Position numbers and translations under genes: made by a program. 22,168 nucleotides of DNA, taken from assembly GCA_963169055.1 (NCBI GenBank), contig CAUJFU010000148.1, forward strand, positions 1 through 22,168. The letters are read 5' to 3'. The notes beneath the pieces were generated by a model, which saw only the letters and a program-made list of their open reading frames with translations, did no database searches and was not told the origin of the DNA. Origin of the DNA: Myxococcota bacterium. Lineage in GTDB: Bacteria; Myxococcota_C; UBA6777. This document shows, in pieces, positions 1 through 8,635 of this stretch (position 1 is the stretch's first letter; each line of letters starts with the position of its first letter).

Positions 1-246
1 CGTCCAAAAGTGCTGTTTGTGGAAAGCCAACGCATCGGCTTGGATCTCTGGGGTGGAGGGTGGTGTGGTGTCTTTGGCGTCGGGGATCTCGATGTCTTCG
101 AGGATATCTTCGATCGACTCGGTAGGAGCAGAAGGTTGTGCTGCGGATGGAGCGGTGGGCGGAACCGAGGACGCATTTGAGTTTGATTGATTGTTTTTGT
201 CGGATGCTCGGGGGTGGGTGGAAGTTTTGGATTTGATTTTGCTCAT
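1..246 (-). CDS. 5' part of an unidentified protein in the efflux gene cluster (partial)
   Basis: Reading leftward from an ATG at 246, the frame stays open to the window edge, giving about 82 residues. The start lies 4 bases after the permease stop codon, and an AGGAG within the last permease codons serves as ribosome binding site, so the two genes are translationally linked. The visible residues are disordered: a basic start (MSKIKSK), then Ser/Pro/Ala/Asn/Gln-rich sequence, an acidic stretch (about residues 46-56, IEDILEDIEIPD-like) and a final less disordered part (LAFHKQHFW). No domain is visible. After an adaptor and an FtsX-type permease lacking its own nucleotide-binding domain, the expected partner is a LolD/MacB-type ATPase, but an ATPase of this class would not normally carry an 80-residue disordered leader. 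The product is therefore left open. Confidence refers to it being a gene, not to a function. Confidence 0.7.
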   Translation of the reverse strand, partial: MSKIKSKTSTHPRASDKNNQSNSNASSVPPTAPSAAQPSAPTESIEDILEDIEIPDAKDTTPPSTPEIQADALAFHKQHFWT

Positions 247-250
247 GGTT

Positions 251-1507
251 CTAAGCTCCTCGGATCACTTCGATGGGGTTGACACGGGAGGCTCGCCAAG
301 CGGGGTACAAGGCCGCAAGGAGTCCCACGACCATGGCGATTAAGAAAGCGGCGAGGATGACGCTGGGTTTGACTTCGACGGAAAAGATGCTGACCAAGCG
401 CCCCAAGGAATCGCGGCGTTTGAAAGAGGTGAGGTAGTGTGCGAGGCCCATGCCGACGCCTGTTCCCATGCAAGCACCCAAGAAGGAGATGATCACGCCT
501 TGAAGAGTGAAGACGCCGATGATTTGGGCGCGGGTGGCTCCCATGGCTTTGAGGATGCCGAGTTCGCGCATCTTGCTGACAACAGACATGATCAAGATGC
601 TGGCGATCCCCAGCCCTGCGGCGATGGTGGTCAACAGCAAGATGATGTTGGTGGTGACGTTTTGCGATTGCATGGCGGTCAAGAAGTTTTCGTTGTCTTC
701 CATCCAAGAACGCACCTCGAAAGGCACGCGCTGTCGCAAACGGACGGCCAGTCGCTTGGCTTGGTAGATCTCGCCAAGCTTGATGTAGAAGGCGGAGATT
801 GCGGTGGATAGGCCAAACAGGGATTGTGCGTCACGCAGCGGGATGTAGGCCGAGCTGCGGTCGCGCATACGTGCGCCTGTGGCAAAGATTCCCGCGACTG
901 TGAAGGTGACGCTTTCGGAATTGGCGTTGACGAGGCGGACTTTGTCGCCGATCTGTACAGAGAGATCGTCTGCGACACCGATCCCGATCACGATCTGCCC
1001 CGTATTGAGGCCAAAGAATTTTCCGCCGATCAGCTTGTCTTGGATCTGGATGACTTTGTCGTACTCTTCGGGGACAACGCCTGTGATGCTTACGGCGGTG
1101 GGAAGCGCGCCGCGAAACAAGATGGCCTGTTCGGAAACGACCGGAACGACCGCCCGAACCAACGGATCAAAGGAGGCAAAACGTTGTTCCCATGTGTTCC
1201 AGTTTTCGAGTTTGCGGATCTGGTTGGACATCCTGAAGCTTTTGCCGATGTATAGGGTGGGTGCGCCCTTTTTTTGGAGTGCGGGGATCTGCCAAGCGGC
1301 TTGGGGGATGCGCTCTTCGGGCAGGATCGTGATGTGCGGCATGGACTCTGTAATGGTGGTGGTGATACGCGATTGCATCCCTTCCATCATGGTGCTCAAA
1401 CCGATGATCAGGGTCACGCTGATCATGACGATGCCCATCGTCAGCAAGGTTTGACCGATATTATGGCGCAGGCTGCGCAGCGCCATGGACCAAGCAAATC
1501 GATTCAT
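251..1507 (-). CDS. ABC transporter permease, FtsX/MacB_PCD family
   Basis: This is an inner-membrane permease of the MacB/LolC/LolE type, 418 residues. A first membrane helix lies at about residues 19-39. A periplasmic MacB-PCD-like domain fills about residues 42-275. Three further helices lie near 286-308, 330-352 and 383-400. The sequence RELGILKAMGATRAQI after the second helix is the typical FtsX coupling-helix region that contacts the ATPase. The C-terminus (YPAWRASRVNPIEVIRGA) is also typical of the family. No ATPase domain is fused, so a separate nucleotide-binding subunit is needed, possibly the partial gene that starts 4 bases downstream. The adaptor gene ends 60 bases upstream. Family knowledge says such systems couple ATP hydrolysis to mechanical transfer of lipoproteins, peptides or drugs across the periplasm; the substrate here cannot be inferred. 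Confidence 0.93.
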   Translation of the reverse strand: MNRFAWSMALRSLRHNIGQTLLTMGIVMISVTLIIGLSTMMEGMQSRITTTITESMPHITILPEERIPQAAWQIPALQKKGAPTLYIGKSFRMSNQIRKLENWNTWEQRFASFDPLVRAVVPVVSEQAILFRGALPTAVSITGVVPEEYDKVIQIQDKLIGGKFFGLNTGQIVIGIGVADDLSVQIGDKVRLVNANSESVTFTVAGIFATGARMRDRSSAYIPLRDAQSLFGLSTAISAFYIKLGEIYQAKRLAVRLRQRVPFEVRSWMEDNENFLTAMQSQNVTTNIILLLTTIAAGLGIASILIMSVVSKMRELGILKAMGATRAQIIGVFTLQGVIISFLGACMGTGVGMGLAHYLTSFKRRDSLGRLVSIFSVEVKPSVILAAFLIAMVVGLLAALYPAWRASRVNPIEVIRGA

Positions 1508-1567
1508 CGAAGCCCTCTCTTTTGTGCAAAGACACCGGTGGTTTGGGCGATATGGAGATAGGCTCGA

Positions 1568-2857
1568 TTACCACATTCCACGTCCGCCTCCTGCTTTGCC
1601 TGCTTTGAGGGCTTTTCGGTGATCTTTTTCTCCAGCGTTTTTGATGATCGAAAGCCGCAGGGGTTCGCCTTCGGCGATCTGTTGGGCGTCGAGCAAGACA
1701 GGGATCTTGTCTGAAAAGTTTTCGATCACGATCCAGTCGGGGTTTTGTCCGCGCAACTGAACACTCAAAAGCCGGGATCTACCGTGATCTACAGTCATGA
1801 CGTAGGGCTTATTTTCGCGCATGATCAGGGCTTGGATCGGTAGGCTGAGCGAGCCCGGCCAGAGCTTGGTTTGGATGCTGACGTCGACGGTGAGGTCGAT
1901 GCGTGCAAAGTCGGGTGGTTTGACCAGCTTTAAGCGCAAGCCGATCACGCCGCGTTTGGCGTCGACTTGGGGGCTGATGTGTTCGAGTTCGACAGGGAAG
2001 GGGTGTTGTTTGTAAGCGGGGGAGATGGCGATGGCGCGCTGTCCGGGTTGGAGCTGGGCGAGTGTGTTTTCGTCAGCTTCTGCAAAGATCTCTAAGCTCG
2101 ATGGATCGGAGATCATAAACAAGGGTGTGCCGATCGCGACTTGTTGTCCGAGGTTGACAAGGCGGCTGACGACCACGCCGTCGTATGGGGCATAGATGAT
2201 CATCTTGCGGACTTGTTCTTGGAGCAGCTTGAGGGCGGATTCGGCTTCGGCAACCCGCGCACGGGCGACTTGGACATCTTCGGGGCGGGGGATCTCGTGG
2301 AGTTGTTCGAGGCGGGCTTGGGCGGAAAGCACCATTGCTTCGGCTTGTTCTTTGGCAAAGGTCGCTTGATCGCGTTCGGCGGTGGAGATCGAGTTGCTTT
2401 TGAACAGCTTGAGGGCTCGTGCAAGGTCGATCTTGGATTGGCGCAAACGGCTCTTGGCTTGGAGGATATCGGCTTGGGCTTGGTGGATCTGCGAAGGGAG
2501 GGCTTTTCGCTGCGTTTGCAGCAGGACTTGGCGGGCGGTCAGTAGGGCGTTTCGGGCTTGGCTTAAACGATACGGCAGATCCGATTGGTGCAACGTGACC
2601 ATCTTTTGGCCGCGTTTGACGGTGTCACCTTCTTCAACCCAGAGCTTTCCGACTTGGGCGATGGATTCGGCGCTGAGCACGCTCTGGTTTCGAGCGCGCA
2701 TCTTGCCTGTTGCCACGACGATCGACACTACATCTCGGACTTTTGCGTGGGTTGCAGGCCATCGTTGAGGCGGTCGCAAGGCCCAGTACAACACAGCGAC
2801 CACAACAGCCGCGATCCATCCATAGCGCCGTACAATTCCATTCTTTCTTTCTGACAT
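1568..2857 (-). CDS. Periplasmic adaptor (membrane fusion) protein, HlyD/MacA family
   Basis: The 429-residue product begins with a short cytoplasmic basic stretch and one membrane anchor (about residues 13-27, YGWIAAVVVAVLYWAL). A split biotinyl-lipoyl domain follows, with halves near residues 45-95 and 205-250; the second half contains the typical IYAPYDGVVVSR sequence. Between the halves is a long Gln/Ala/Arg-rich alpha-helical hairpin (about 95-205) that would contact an outer-membrane channel. A beta-barrel domain (about 250-330, SLEIFAEADE) and a membrane-proximal domain complete the fold. The tail is basic and Gly-rich (KAGKAGGGRGMW). It is followed 60 bases later by the FtsX-type permease, the usual MacA-MacB arrangement. 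An outer-membrane TolC-like partner is not in the window. The start ATG at 2857 has only a weak AGAG-type ribosome binding site. Substrate unknown. Confidence 0.92.
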   Translation of the reverse strand: MSERKNGIVRRYGWIAAVVVAVLYWALRPPQRWPATHAKVRDVVSIVVATGKMRARNQSVLSAESIAQVGKLWVEEGDTVKRGQKMVTLHQSDLPYRLSQARNALLTARQVLLQTQRKALPSQIHQAQADILQAKSRLRQSKIDLARALKLFKSNSISTAERDQATFAKEQAEAMVLSAQARLEQLHEIPRPEDVQVARARVAEAESALKLLQEQVRKMIIYAPYDGVVVSRLVNLGQQVAIGTPLFMISDPSSLEIFAEADENTLAQLQPGQRAIAISPAYKQHPFPVELEHISPQVDAKRGVIGLRLKLVKPPDFARIDLTVDVSIQTKLWPGSLSLPIQALIMRENKPYVMTVDHGRSRLLSVQLRGQNPDWIVIENFSDKIPVLLDAQQIAEGEPLRLSIIKNAGEKDHRKALKAGKAGGGRGMW

Positions 2858-3228
2858 GCTTCGTTCTCTTTTGTTGTTGTGCCAAGGGAGGGCTTCGTTT
2901 TACGGAGGGTTTGAGCTTCCGAACGACGATTTCTGCGGCACAAACTACTGGACATCGCTTTGGGATACAAGACACCCGTCAAGGAATGTAGTGTTGTTGT
3001 TTGTGCAACAGTTGGGGAGAACGGGACAGCTCTAGTGATAAGATATGATCTGCCGAAAATCCCCGATGTTCGTGGGAGTTCTAGCGACGAAGACGTTGGT
3101 TTGAAAAACGTGTAAGCTTTTCGCCTATGCCGGGTCAAGGGGACGCCGTTCCCTTGCGGGGTGTGGGGTGGAACCCCACGAAAAAAAGTCCATCGCAGGG
3201 GGAGATTTACGGAAATTGGAGGGGGAGG
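2858..3228. other. Intergenic spacer between protease and adaptor genes
   Basis: These 371 bases separate the protease stop from the adaptor start, both on the minus strand, and should hold the adaptor promoter. I could not find a convincing -35/-10 pair. The protease-proximal end contains two adjacent hairpins (3136-3179), listed separately. I see no supported gene in it. Confidence 0.6.
3136..3179. repeat. Paired GC-rich hairpins downstream of the protease gene
   Basis: Two inverted repeats lie back to back. The first is CAAGGGGA-CGCCG-TTCCCTTG at 3136-3156, an 8-pair stem when read as plus-strand RNA, with one G-U pair. The second is GTGGGGT-GGA-ACCCCAC at 3163-3179, a perfect 7-pair stem followed on the plus strand by GAAAAAAA. 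For the minus-strand protease transcript the T-run lies before the hairpin rather than after it, so this is not a standard intrinsic terminator. Tandem hairpins of this style are often dispersed intergenic repeats; that identity is inference. Confidence 0.55.
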
Positions 3229-6200
3229 TCAAGGAGAGGCGGGAGTTTGTGTGGAGAGGATTTGTACGGCGCGTTGGAGTTGTGGGTCGCGGTTGTGGCG
3301 CTCGTCGTTGGGGGTGAGAGGGACTCGGATATCAGGGACAGCAGGTCCGTTTTCCATATTTTGGAGGGTGGGGAGCGCCCACCATCCGCGCAGCGGGACG
3401 CCAAAGAGCGAGCCATCGCTGAGACGGACGCGGCGGGTGGAGATCACGCCGCCGTAGGTGGGCATACCGACCAAGGTTCCGAGTTTGAGATTTTTGAAGG
3501 CATGCGAAAAGATCTCGGCGTTGGAGATGCTGCGTTCGTTGCAAAGCAAGATCACAGGTTTGGACCAGTAGTAAAAAGGCCGACGGAAGGCCGGATAACC
3601 TTTGCCCGAGCCGCGCCATTGGGTGATCGCGTGTGGTTTGGGTCGGAACATCGTGAGGATTCGATCGGTGGTCCATCCCCCGCCGTTGTTGCGAACGTCC
3701 AAGACAAGGGCGTCTTTGCCGTAGGCATGGGCAAAAAGATCGCGTTCAAATTGATCGAGGCTTGGTAGGCCCATCGAGCGGATGTGGGCGTAGGCAAAGC
3801 GGCCTTTGCTCCATCGTGTGACGCGGCGGCGATTGCGTTCGACCCATGCTTCATAGCGCTGCGTGATCGCTTGGTGAAACGTGCCGCCGATGAAAGACAC
3901 TTCGCGTTGTTTGCCGTCTTTTCCTTGCAATGTGAGTAATATCGGGCGATTGGCGCGCCATCGGAGCAAACGATAGACGTTTTCGCTGCTGTGAAGGGGA
4001 TTTCCGTCGATCGCCAACAAGATGTCGCCTTTGTGGAGTCGTTGACGGCGGTGTGTGGCGGGTCCTTTGGGGCGGATGTGGGCGATCTTGAGTCCTTGCC
4101 CTTGGTGGTTGGGGTCGAAAGATACGCCAAGATCGGCGAGCGGCGTTTGTGGGGCTTGAGAGCGCGGAGACAACACGCCCAAATGGCTCGCAGCGAGTTC
4201 TCCGAGCATCATCAAGATGATGTCATCGATTCCTTCGGATGTGACGGCATCATGGAGCAGTTCTTTGTAGCGTTCATAGGTTTTTCGCCAGTCGATGCCG
4301 TGAAATCGGGGATCATAGAACCAACGATCGAGCCAAGCCCACGCTTCTTTGAGTTTTTGGGAATGAAGGGCCGCAAGGTTCCAGCGGCGCTCGATCTGGA
4401 AACGCACAGGTTGGGCTTTTTTCTTTTTGCGATCAAGCGCAAAGAGCTGTCCTTTGGGGGCCAAAAAGTAGAGCGTCTGGTCTTTTCCCCATGCCATCGC
4501 ATACGCAGGGCCGTGATGGAGCTGGACGAGCTTTTTGCCGAAGATATCGATGGTGTAGATTCCCTTGGAGCGGCCTTTTGCGGCGAGATAGAAAGCGTCG
4601 CCTGTGGGGGAGGCCAAGATCTGATCGGGGCCTTCGGGGCCGGGGAGATCATGGACGGCGCGTAGGCGAAAAGGCAGCCGCTTGGAGTGGAGTTGAATAC
4701 GCGGTAAGCGCCCTTCTTTCGGGGGGATGAGGCGAGGCGGAGATGCGGTGGGTGCGGTGGTTTGGGGTTTGGCGGTGGATGCGGTGGATGCGGGTTTGTC
4801 GCTGGATGCGGTGGTTTTGGTTTTGGAGGTGTGGATGGGACGAGCTTTTGGGGTGCGCAGTTTGGCGGATGTTGTGTGTGTGGAGGGGATGTCGTCGGTG
4901 TGTCGGTATGGATCGTGTTTTTGAGAGGTGATCTTGGCGGTGGGTGGGGCGGTTTTGGTTTTGGCGGTGGGGCGTGTGGAGGGGGTGGGTTGCCAAGCGT
5001 GGAAGAGTGTGGAGGTTTTGAGATAAGCCGTTTGGGCTTGGAGTTGTTTTTTGTGTTGTTTTTTCCAGCGTTTGAGGGCGCGTTGGAGGGAGGAGTGATC
5101 GCGTTCGTGGTCGTTGCGGTTGGGGAAAGCGTAGTGGATCTTGAAGCGATCATCGATACCACGCGAAAGCCACGCAAAGACGCGGCCATTGTCGGACCAG
5201 ACGGGAGAAAGGTCGATATCGGGGTGACGGCTGAGATTGAGTGCAGGGCGCGATCCATCGGCCTTGATCAAAAAGACGTCGGTGTTGGATTCGTCGTCAT
5301 CGCGCAGAAAGAGCAGCCATTTGCCATCGGGAGACCAGAGGAATTCTTGGAGATTCCAGCCTTTGACGAGGGTGTTTTCGCGTCCGTCGAGCGTGCGCAA
5401 GACGAGATCGCCTTGACCACGCAAGAAGGCGACCTGTTGGCCTGTGGGAGACCAACGGGGGGATTGCTCGTCGAGTTTGGCTTGGAGCGGGTTGAGGCGT
5501 TGGAGGGGGATCTGGGCGGGGTGGCACGCAAAGAACAGCCGAGGCTGGCCTTTTTGATCTTTGCAAGTCGAAGCGACGAAGATCGCCTTGTATCCGTCGC
5601 GATCGGAGGTGAACGCCAACAAGCGGCCATCGGGAGACCAAGCGAGGTGTTGTTCGTGAGCAGGGGAGGGGGCGAGGGGACGAGCGATCTTGTCGGGATC
5701 TTCGGGTTGGATGATGTAGATATCGCCGCGTGTGACGAGTGCGATCTCTTTTCCTCGCGGAGAGACGGCGTATTCGGAGATGGGGCCAGAGAGTAGTTCG
5801 CGGCGTTCTTGGATGTGTCCGTGATCGCCGTCTGCAACGAAGTGGAGGGGGAGTAGCGTTTTTTTCTCGGTGTCGTAGCGCAACAAGCGATCCCAGTAAG
5901 CGACGACCACTTGTTGTTTGTTGTAGGCCGCGTGAACGCTGCGAAGTCCCGTTTGGGTGAATCGTGTCCATGGGGTTTGTTGTTGCGTGCGCAGATCCAT
6001 GACCCACAGATTCATGATATCATTGGTTTCTTTGCGAAAGACGATACGGTGTTGATCCAACCAACTCGGCGAGTCGCTGGTCTGGCCGAAGGTTAGGCGT
6101 TGGAATTGCTTTGTGGCAAAAGTGTACATCCAAAGGTGCCGATGGTACGGCATTTTGTAGCGAGAACGCCACCATCGCGGATCGCCTGAGACAAACAGCA

Positions 6201-6714
6201 AGCGTTTTCCGTCAGGAGAGATCGCGGCATCAACGGCGTTGACAGAAAGCAGGGGTTTGGGTGTGCCGCCAGCGAGGGGGACTTGGTAGAGGGAAAACTT
6301 GCTGTAATAAGTCCAGTCGCGTTGAGAGCGCAGCAAGACGGATTGTCCATCGGCACTCCAACCGACGGGGAAATCGTCGGCATCGTGGAAGGTGAGCGGG
6401 CGAGGTTCTCCGCCGGTTGAGGGGACAACAAAGACATCGTAAGAGCCGGAACGACGGGAGGCAAAAGCGATCCATCGTCCATCGGGCGACCAGATCGGGT
6501 GGCGATCTTCGGCGGGGTGGGCGGTCAAACGGCGGGCGGCTCCGCCTTGGGAAGAAGCCACCCAGATATCGCCACGCCAACCGAAGGCGATCTGTGTGCC
6601 AGAAGGTGAGAGACTGGGGTGGTGTACGACACGGACAGGCGTTCCAGCCCATCCTTCCTGACATAACAGCATGAATAACAGCCATGCTGTACCGAACCAT
6701 CGCCATTTTTGCAT
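3229..6714 (-). CDS. Exported tricorn-like protease (beta-propellers, PDZ, S41 serine peptidase)
   Basis: The 1161-residue product is a tricorn-family serine protease, slightly longer than the archaeal enzyme. A signal peptide (about residues 1-23, ending GWA|G, no lipobox) predicts a periplasmic location, unlike cytosolic archaeal tricorn. PD40 beta-propeller blades with repeated SPDG/SADG motifs occupy about residues 30-570 and continue at 670-760. A helical C1 domain follows, with the catalytic His in ELAASH (His844), then a PDZ domain (about 850-945, KGDILLAIDGNPL). The S41 core follows, with DVRNNGGGW, the nucleophile motif NERSISNAE (1059-1067; probable nucleophile Ser1064) and ENG (Glu1121). 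All three positions match the Ser/His/Glu set expected for the family. Residues 576-668 are a Thr/Pro/Lys/Ala/Ser low-complexity insert inside the second propeller. The start ATG at 6714 has a GAGG ribosome binding site. It probably degrades unfolded or peptide substrates in the periplasm. Confidence 0.93.
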   Translation of the reverse strand: MQKWRWFGTAWLLFMLLCQEGWAGTPVRVVHHPSLSPSGTQIAFGWRGDIWVASSQGGAARRLTAHPAEDRHPIWSPDGRWIAFASRRSGSYDVFVVPSTGGEPRPLTFHDADDFPVGWSADGQSVLLRSQRDWTYYSKFSLYQVPLAGGTPKPLLSVNAVDAAISPDGKRLLFVSGDPRWWRSRYKMPYHRHLWMYTFATKQFQRLTFGQTSDSPSWLDQHRIVFRKETNDIMNLWVMDLRTQQQTPWTRFTQTGLRSVHAAYNKQQVVVAYWDRLLRYDTEKKTLLPLHFVADGDHGHIQERRELLSGPISEYAVSPRGKEIALVTRGDIYIIQPEDPDKIARPLAPSPAHEQHLAWSPDGRLLAFTSDRDGYKAIFVASTCKDQKGQPRLFFACHPAQIPLQRLNPLQAKLDEQSPRWSPTGQQVAFLRGQGDLVLRTLDGRENTLVKGWNLQEFLWSPDGKWLLFLRDDDESNTDVFLIKADGSRPALNLSRHPDIDLSPVWSDNGRVFAWLSRGIDDRFKIHYAFPNRNDHERDHSSLQRALKRWKKQHKKQLQAQTAYLKTSTLFHAWQPTPSTRPTAKTKTAPPTAKITSQKHDPYRHTDDIPSTHTTSAKLRTPKARPIHTSKTKTTASSDKPASTASTAKPQTTAPTASPPRLIPPKEGRLPRIQLHSKRLPFRLRAVHDLPGPEGPDQILASPTGDAFYLAAKGRSKGIYTIDIFGKKLVQLHHGPAYAMAWGKDQTLYFLAPKGQLFALDRKKKKAQPVRFQIERRWNLAALHSQKLKEAWAWLDRWFYDPRFHGIDWRKTYERYKELLHDAVTSEGIDDIILMMLGELAASHLGVLSPRSQAPQTPLADLGVSFDPNHQGQGLKIAHIRPKGPATHRRQRLHKGDILLAIDGNPLHSSENVYRLLRWRANRPILLTLQGKDGKQREVSFIGGTFHQAITQRYEAWVERNRRRVTRWSKGRFAYAHIRSMGLPSLDQFERDLFAHAYGKDALVLDVRNNGGGWTTDRILTMFRPKPHAITQWRGSGKGYPAFRRPFYYWSKPVILLCNERSISNAEIFSHAFKNLKLGTLVGMPTYGGVISTRRVRLSDGSLFGVPLRGWWALPTLQNMENGPAVPDIRVPLTPNDERHNRDPQLQRAVQILSTQTPASP

Positions 6715-7119
6715 GGTTGACCTCGTTAGGTTTGTGTGTGGTTGTGTGTCCGCTTTTGCGGCGCGCCATCCTACGCGATGATGTGGCTGTTCGCAATCAT
6801 GGCGTCGTGTGCTGGAGGCCCATGCAGCTTTTGGTGGGCATGGGGTGGCGGATGGAGGCGGGGGGGAAAGAATCGTTGGGGTGGGCTTGCATCAAAGCCT
6901 TTGGTTCGTTAGGTTTGTGCGTTTCTTGGGTGAGCCTTTGTTTCTCCCTCTTGCCTTGTCGCCGATCGGGCCGCAGGAAGGGATGTTGCGTAAAGCGCGG
7001 CACAGTTGATCTCGAACGTCTCGAATGCCTGATTGGGCGGTAGGATGGGGAGATCAGAAACGTGCAGGGAGGGCGGGGGATATCGTGTGGTGCGTATTTG
7101 CGTGTTGGAGGTTTTGGGG
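6715..7119. other. Divergent intergenic region between protease and amidase genes
   Basis: These 405 bases separate two divergent starts (6714 minus, 7120 plus) and must contain promoters for both. The region is G/T-rich on the plus strand. A 14-base direct repeat, TCGTTAGGTTTGTG, occurs at 6723-6736 and 6906-6919; the first copy lies just upstream of the protease start. Short open frames exist on both strands but look like chance frames: low complexity, no good ribosome binding site and no recognisable motif. No clear promoter was found. Confidence 0.6.
7107..7111 (+). promoter_or_regulatory. Ribosome binding site fixing the amidase start
   Basis: GGAGG ends 8 bases before the ATG at 7120. 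The frame is also open upstream to 7033, but the extra 29 residues are not family-like, and this Shine-Dalgarno match favours 7120. Confidence 0.7.
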
Positions 7120-8577
7120 ATGAACCCTTATGTACATTATTCTGCGACGGAACTTGCGCGGATGATTCGTGTGGGCGAGGTGACGTCGCGTGATGTGGTG
7201 GAGGCGCATATCGCGCACATCCAAAAGGTCAATCCGATCTTGAATGCGGTGGTCAAAGAGCGATTTGAGGCTGCACGTAGCGAGGCAAAGGCAGCAGATC
7301 GACAACGTCAAGAGAGCGATCCTGCGGGCTTGCCGCCGTTGCATGGGGTACCATGCACGATCAAAGAGAGCTTCCAGTTGCGTGGGATGCCGCAAACCAG
7401 CGGGCATCATACGCGGCGAGAATTTTATCCCGAAGAGGACGCGATCACGGTGAAGCGTTTGCGTCAAGCAGGGGCGATTCCGCTCGGTGTGACGAATGTT
7501 CCAGAGCTGTGTATGTGGATGGAAACCCACAACCAGATCTATGGGCGGACTAACAACCCCTATGATCCGACGCGGATCGTTGGAGGGAGTTCGGGGGGTG
7601 AGGGGGCGATCGTGGGAGCGGGTGCATCGCCTTTTGGTTTGGGATCGGACGTGGGCGGATCGATCCGTGGGCCGGCCTTTTTCAACGGTGTATGGGGCCA
7701 CAAAGGAACGGGTGGTTTGGTGCCGTCATCGGGCCAATATCCTCGGGCAGAGGGGCGTGCAGGGCGTTTTCTTTCGACGGGCCCGCTGTGTCGGCGTGCA
7801 GAAGATCTGATGCCCTTGTTGCGGATCATGGCGGGTCCAGACGGCGAAGACGAAAGCTGTGAATCGATGGAGCTTGGCGATCCTGCGACGGTCGATCTGC
7901 GTGGACTACGGGTTTTGGATGTGCGTGGCGATGGTTGGCTCAAGGTGCATCCCGATCTTTTGGATGCGCAGGCGCGGGTGGCACGTCATCTTGCGGAGCG
8001 CGGAGCGACGGTGATCCCTGCTTCATTTGAAAAGCTCCGTCAATCGGTGCAGATCTGGTCGTCGATGCTGGGTGGAGCTCAAGAACCTGCCTTGTTTCGC
8101 AAGCTGATGGGGTTTTCACGCAAGCGCGATATCCTCCGAGAGTTGGCCCTGTTGGGGATTCGGCGTTCTCCGCATACGCTCCCTGCGTTGTTGTTGAGTT
8201 TGTTGGACGAGTTGAGCCACGTTTTTCCGAAGGCTACGCAAAAAGCCATCGAAGCGGGCTTATCGCTGCGAGAAGAGTTGCTTTCGGCGATGCAACCGAT
8301 GGGGGTGATGTTGTATCCAACGTATGTGCGTCCTGCACCCCGCCATCGTGTGCCGCTGACTTTGCCGATCCATTGGTCTTACACAGCGATCATCAATGTT
8401 CTTGAATTGCCCGCCACACAAGTTCCTTTGGGATTGAATCAAGCGGGCCTTCCTTTGGGACTCCAAGTGGTCGGGATGCCGCGTCAAGATCACGTGACGA
8501 TCGCCGTTGCGTTGGAGTTGGAGCGCGCCTTTGGCGGTTGGGTGTTTCCCGAATGGCAGCGCCGCCTGTTTGTCTGA
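7120..8577 (+). CDS. Amidase signature family hydrolase, FAAH-like
   Basis: The 485-residue product is an amidase-signature serine hydrolase that cleaves a carboxamide bond. The Ser-cisSer-Lys triad is complete: Lys82 in PCTIKESF, cis-Ser157 in GGSSGGEGA and nucleophile Ser181 in GSDVGGSIRGPA. The 24-residue spacing between the two serines, and GGSSGGEG with Glu rather than the GGSSGGSA more usual in GatA, resemble vertebrate fatty acid amide hydrolase and bacterial relatives. GatA is also unlikely because gatB and gatC are not adjacent. There is no signal peptide or clear membrane helix, so a cytoplasmic enzyme is expected. The substrate is not determinable; lipid amides are a guess from the motif style. 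An ABC exporter gene starts 58 bases after the stop in the same direction, so cotranscription is plausible. Confidence 0.9.
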   Translation: MNPYVHYSATELARMIRVGEVTSRDVVEAHIAHIQKVNPILNAVVKERFEAARSEAKAADRQRQESDPAGLPPLHGVPCTIKESFQLRGMPQTSGHHTRREFYPEEDAITVKRLRQAGAIPLGVTNVPELCMWMETHNQIYGRTNNPYDPTRIVGGSSGGEGAIVGAGASPFGLGSDVGGSIRGPAFFNGVWGHKGTGGLVPSSGQYPRAEGRAGRFLSTGPLCRRAEDLMPLLRIMAGPDGEDESCESMELGDPATVDLRGLRVLDVRGDGWLKVHPDLLDAQARVARHLAERGATVIPASFEKLRQSVQIWSSMLGGAQEPALFRKLMGFSRKRDILRELALLGIRRSPHTLPALLLSLLDELSHVFPKATQKAIEAGLSLREELLSAMQPMGVMLYPTYVRPAPRHRVPLTLPIHWSYTAIINVLELPATQVPLGLNQAGLPLGLQVVGMPRQDHVTIAVALELERAFGGWVFPEWQRRLFV

Positions 8578-8635
8578 GCGAGATGTGTACGAAAAGGTAG
8601 GATGTGCGCGGTAGAAGCAGGAAGAGAGAAAACCG

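Noticed and set aside
2977-2982. TTGACG on the minus strand as -35 of the adaptor promoter
   Set aside because: No acceptable -10 hexamer occurs 15-19 bases downstream.
3163-3188. Hairpin plus A-run as an intrinsic terminator of the protease gene
   Set aside because: The gene is on the minus strand, so the T-run precedes the hairpin instead of following it.
4727-5796. Plus-strand Gly/Trp/Val-rich frames opposite the protease linker
   Set aside because: They arise from the Thr/Pro/Lys codons of the low-complexity insert read backwards; there is no ribosome binding site or domain.
6684-7043. Small open frames in the divergent spacer between protease and amidase genes
   Set aside because: They overlap the protease start or lack ribosome binding sites, and show no motif.
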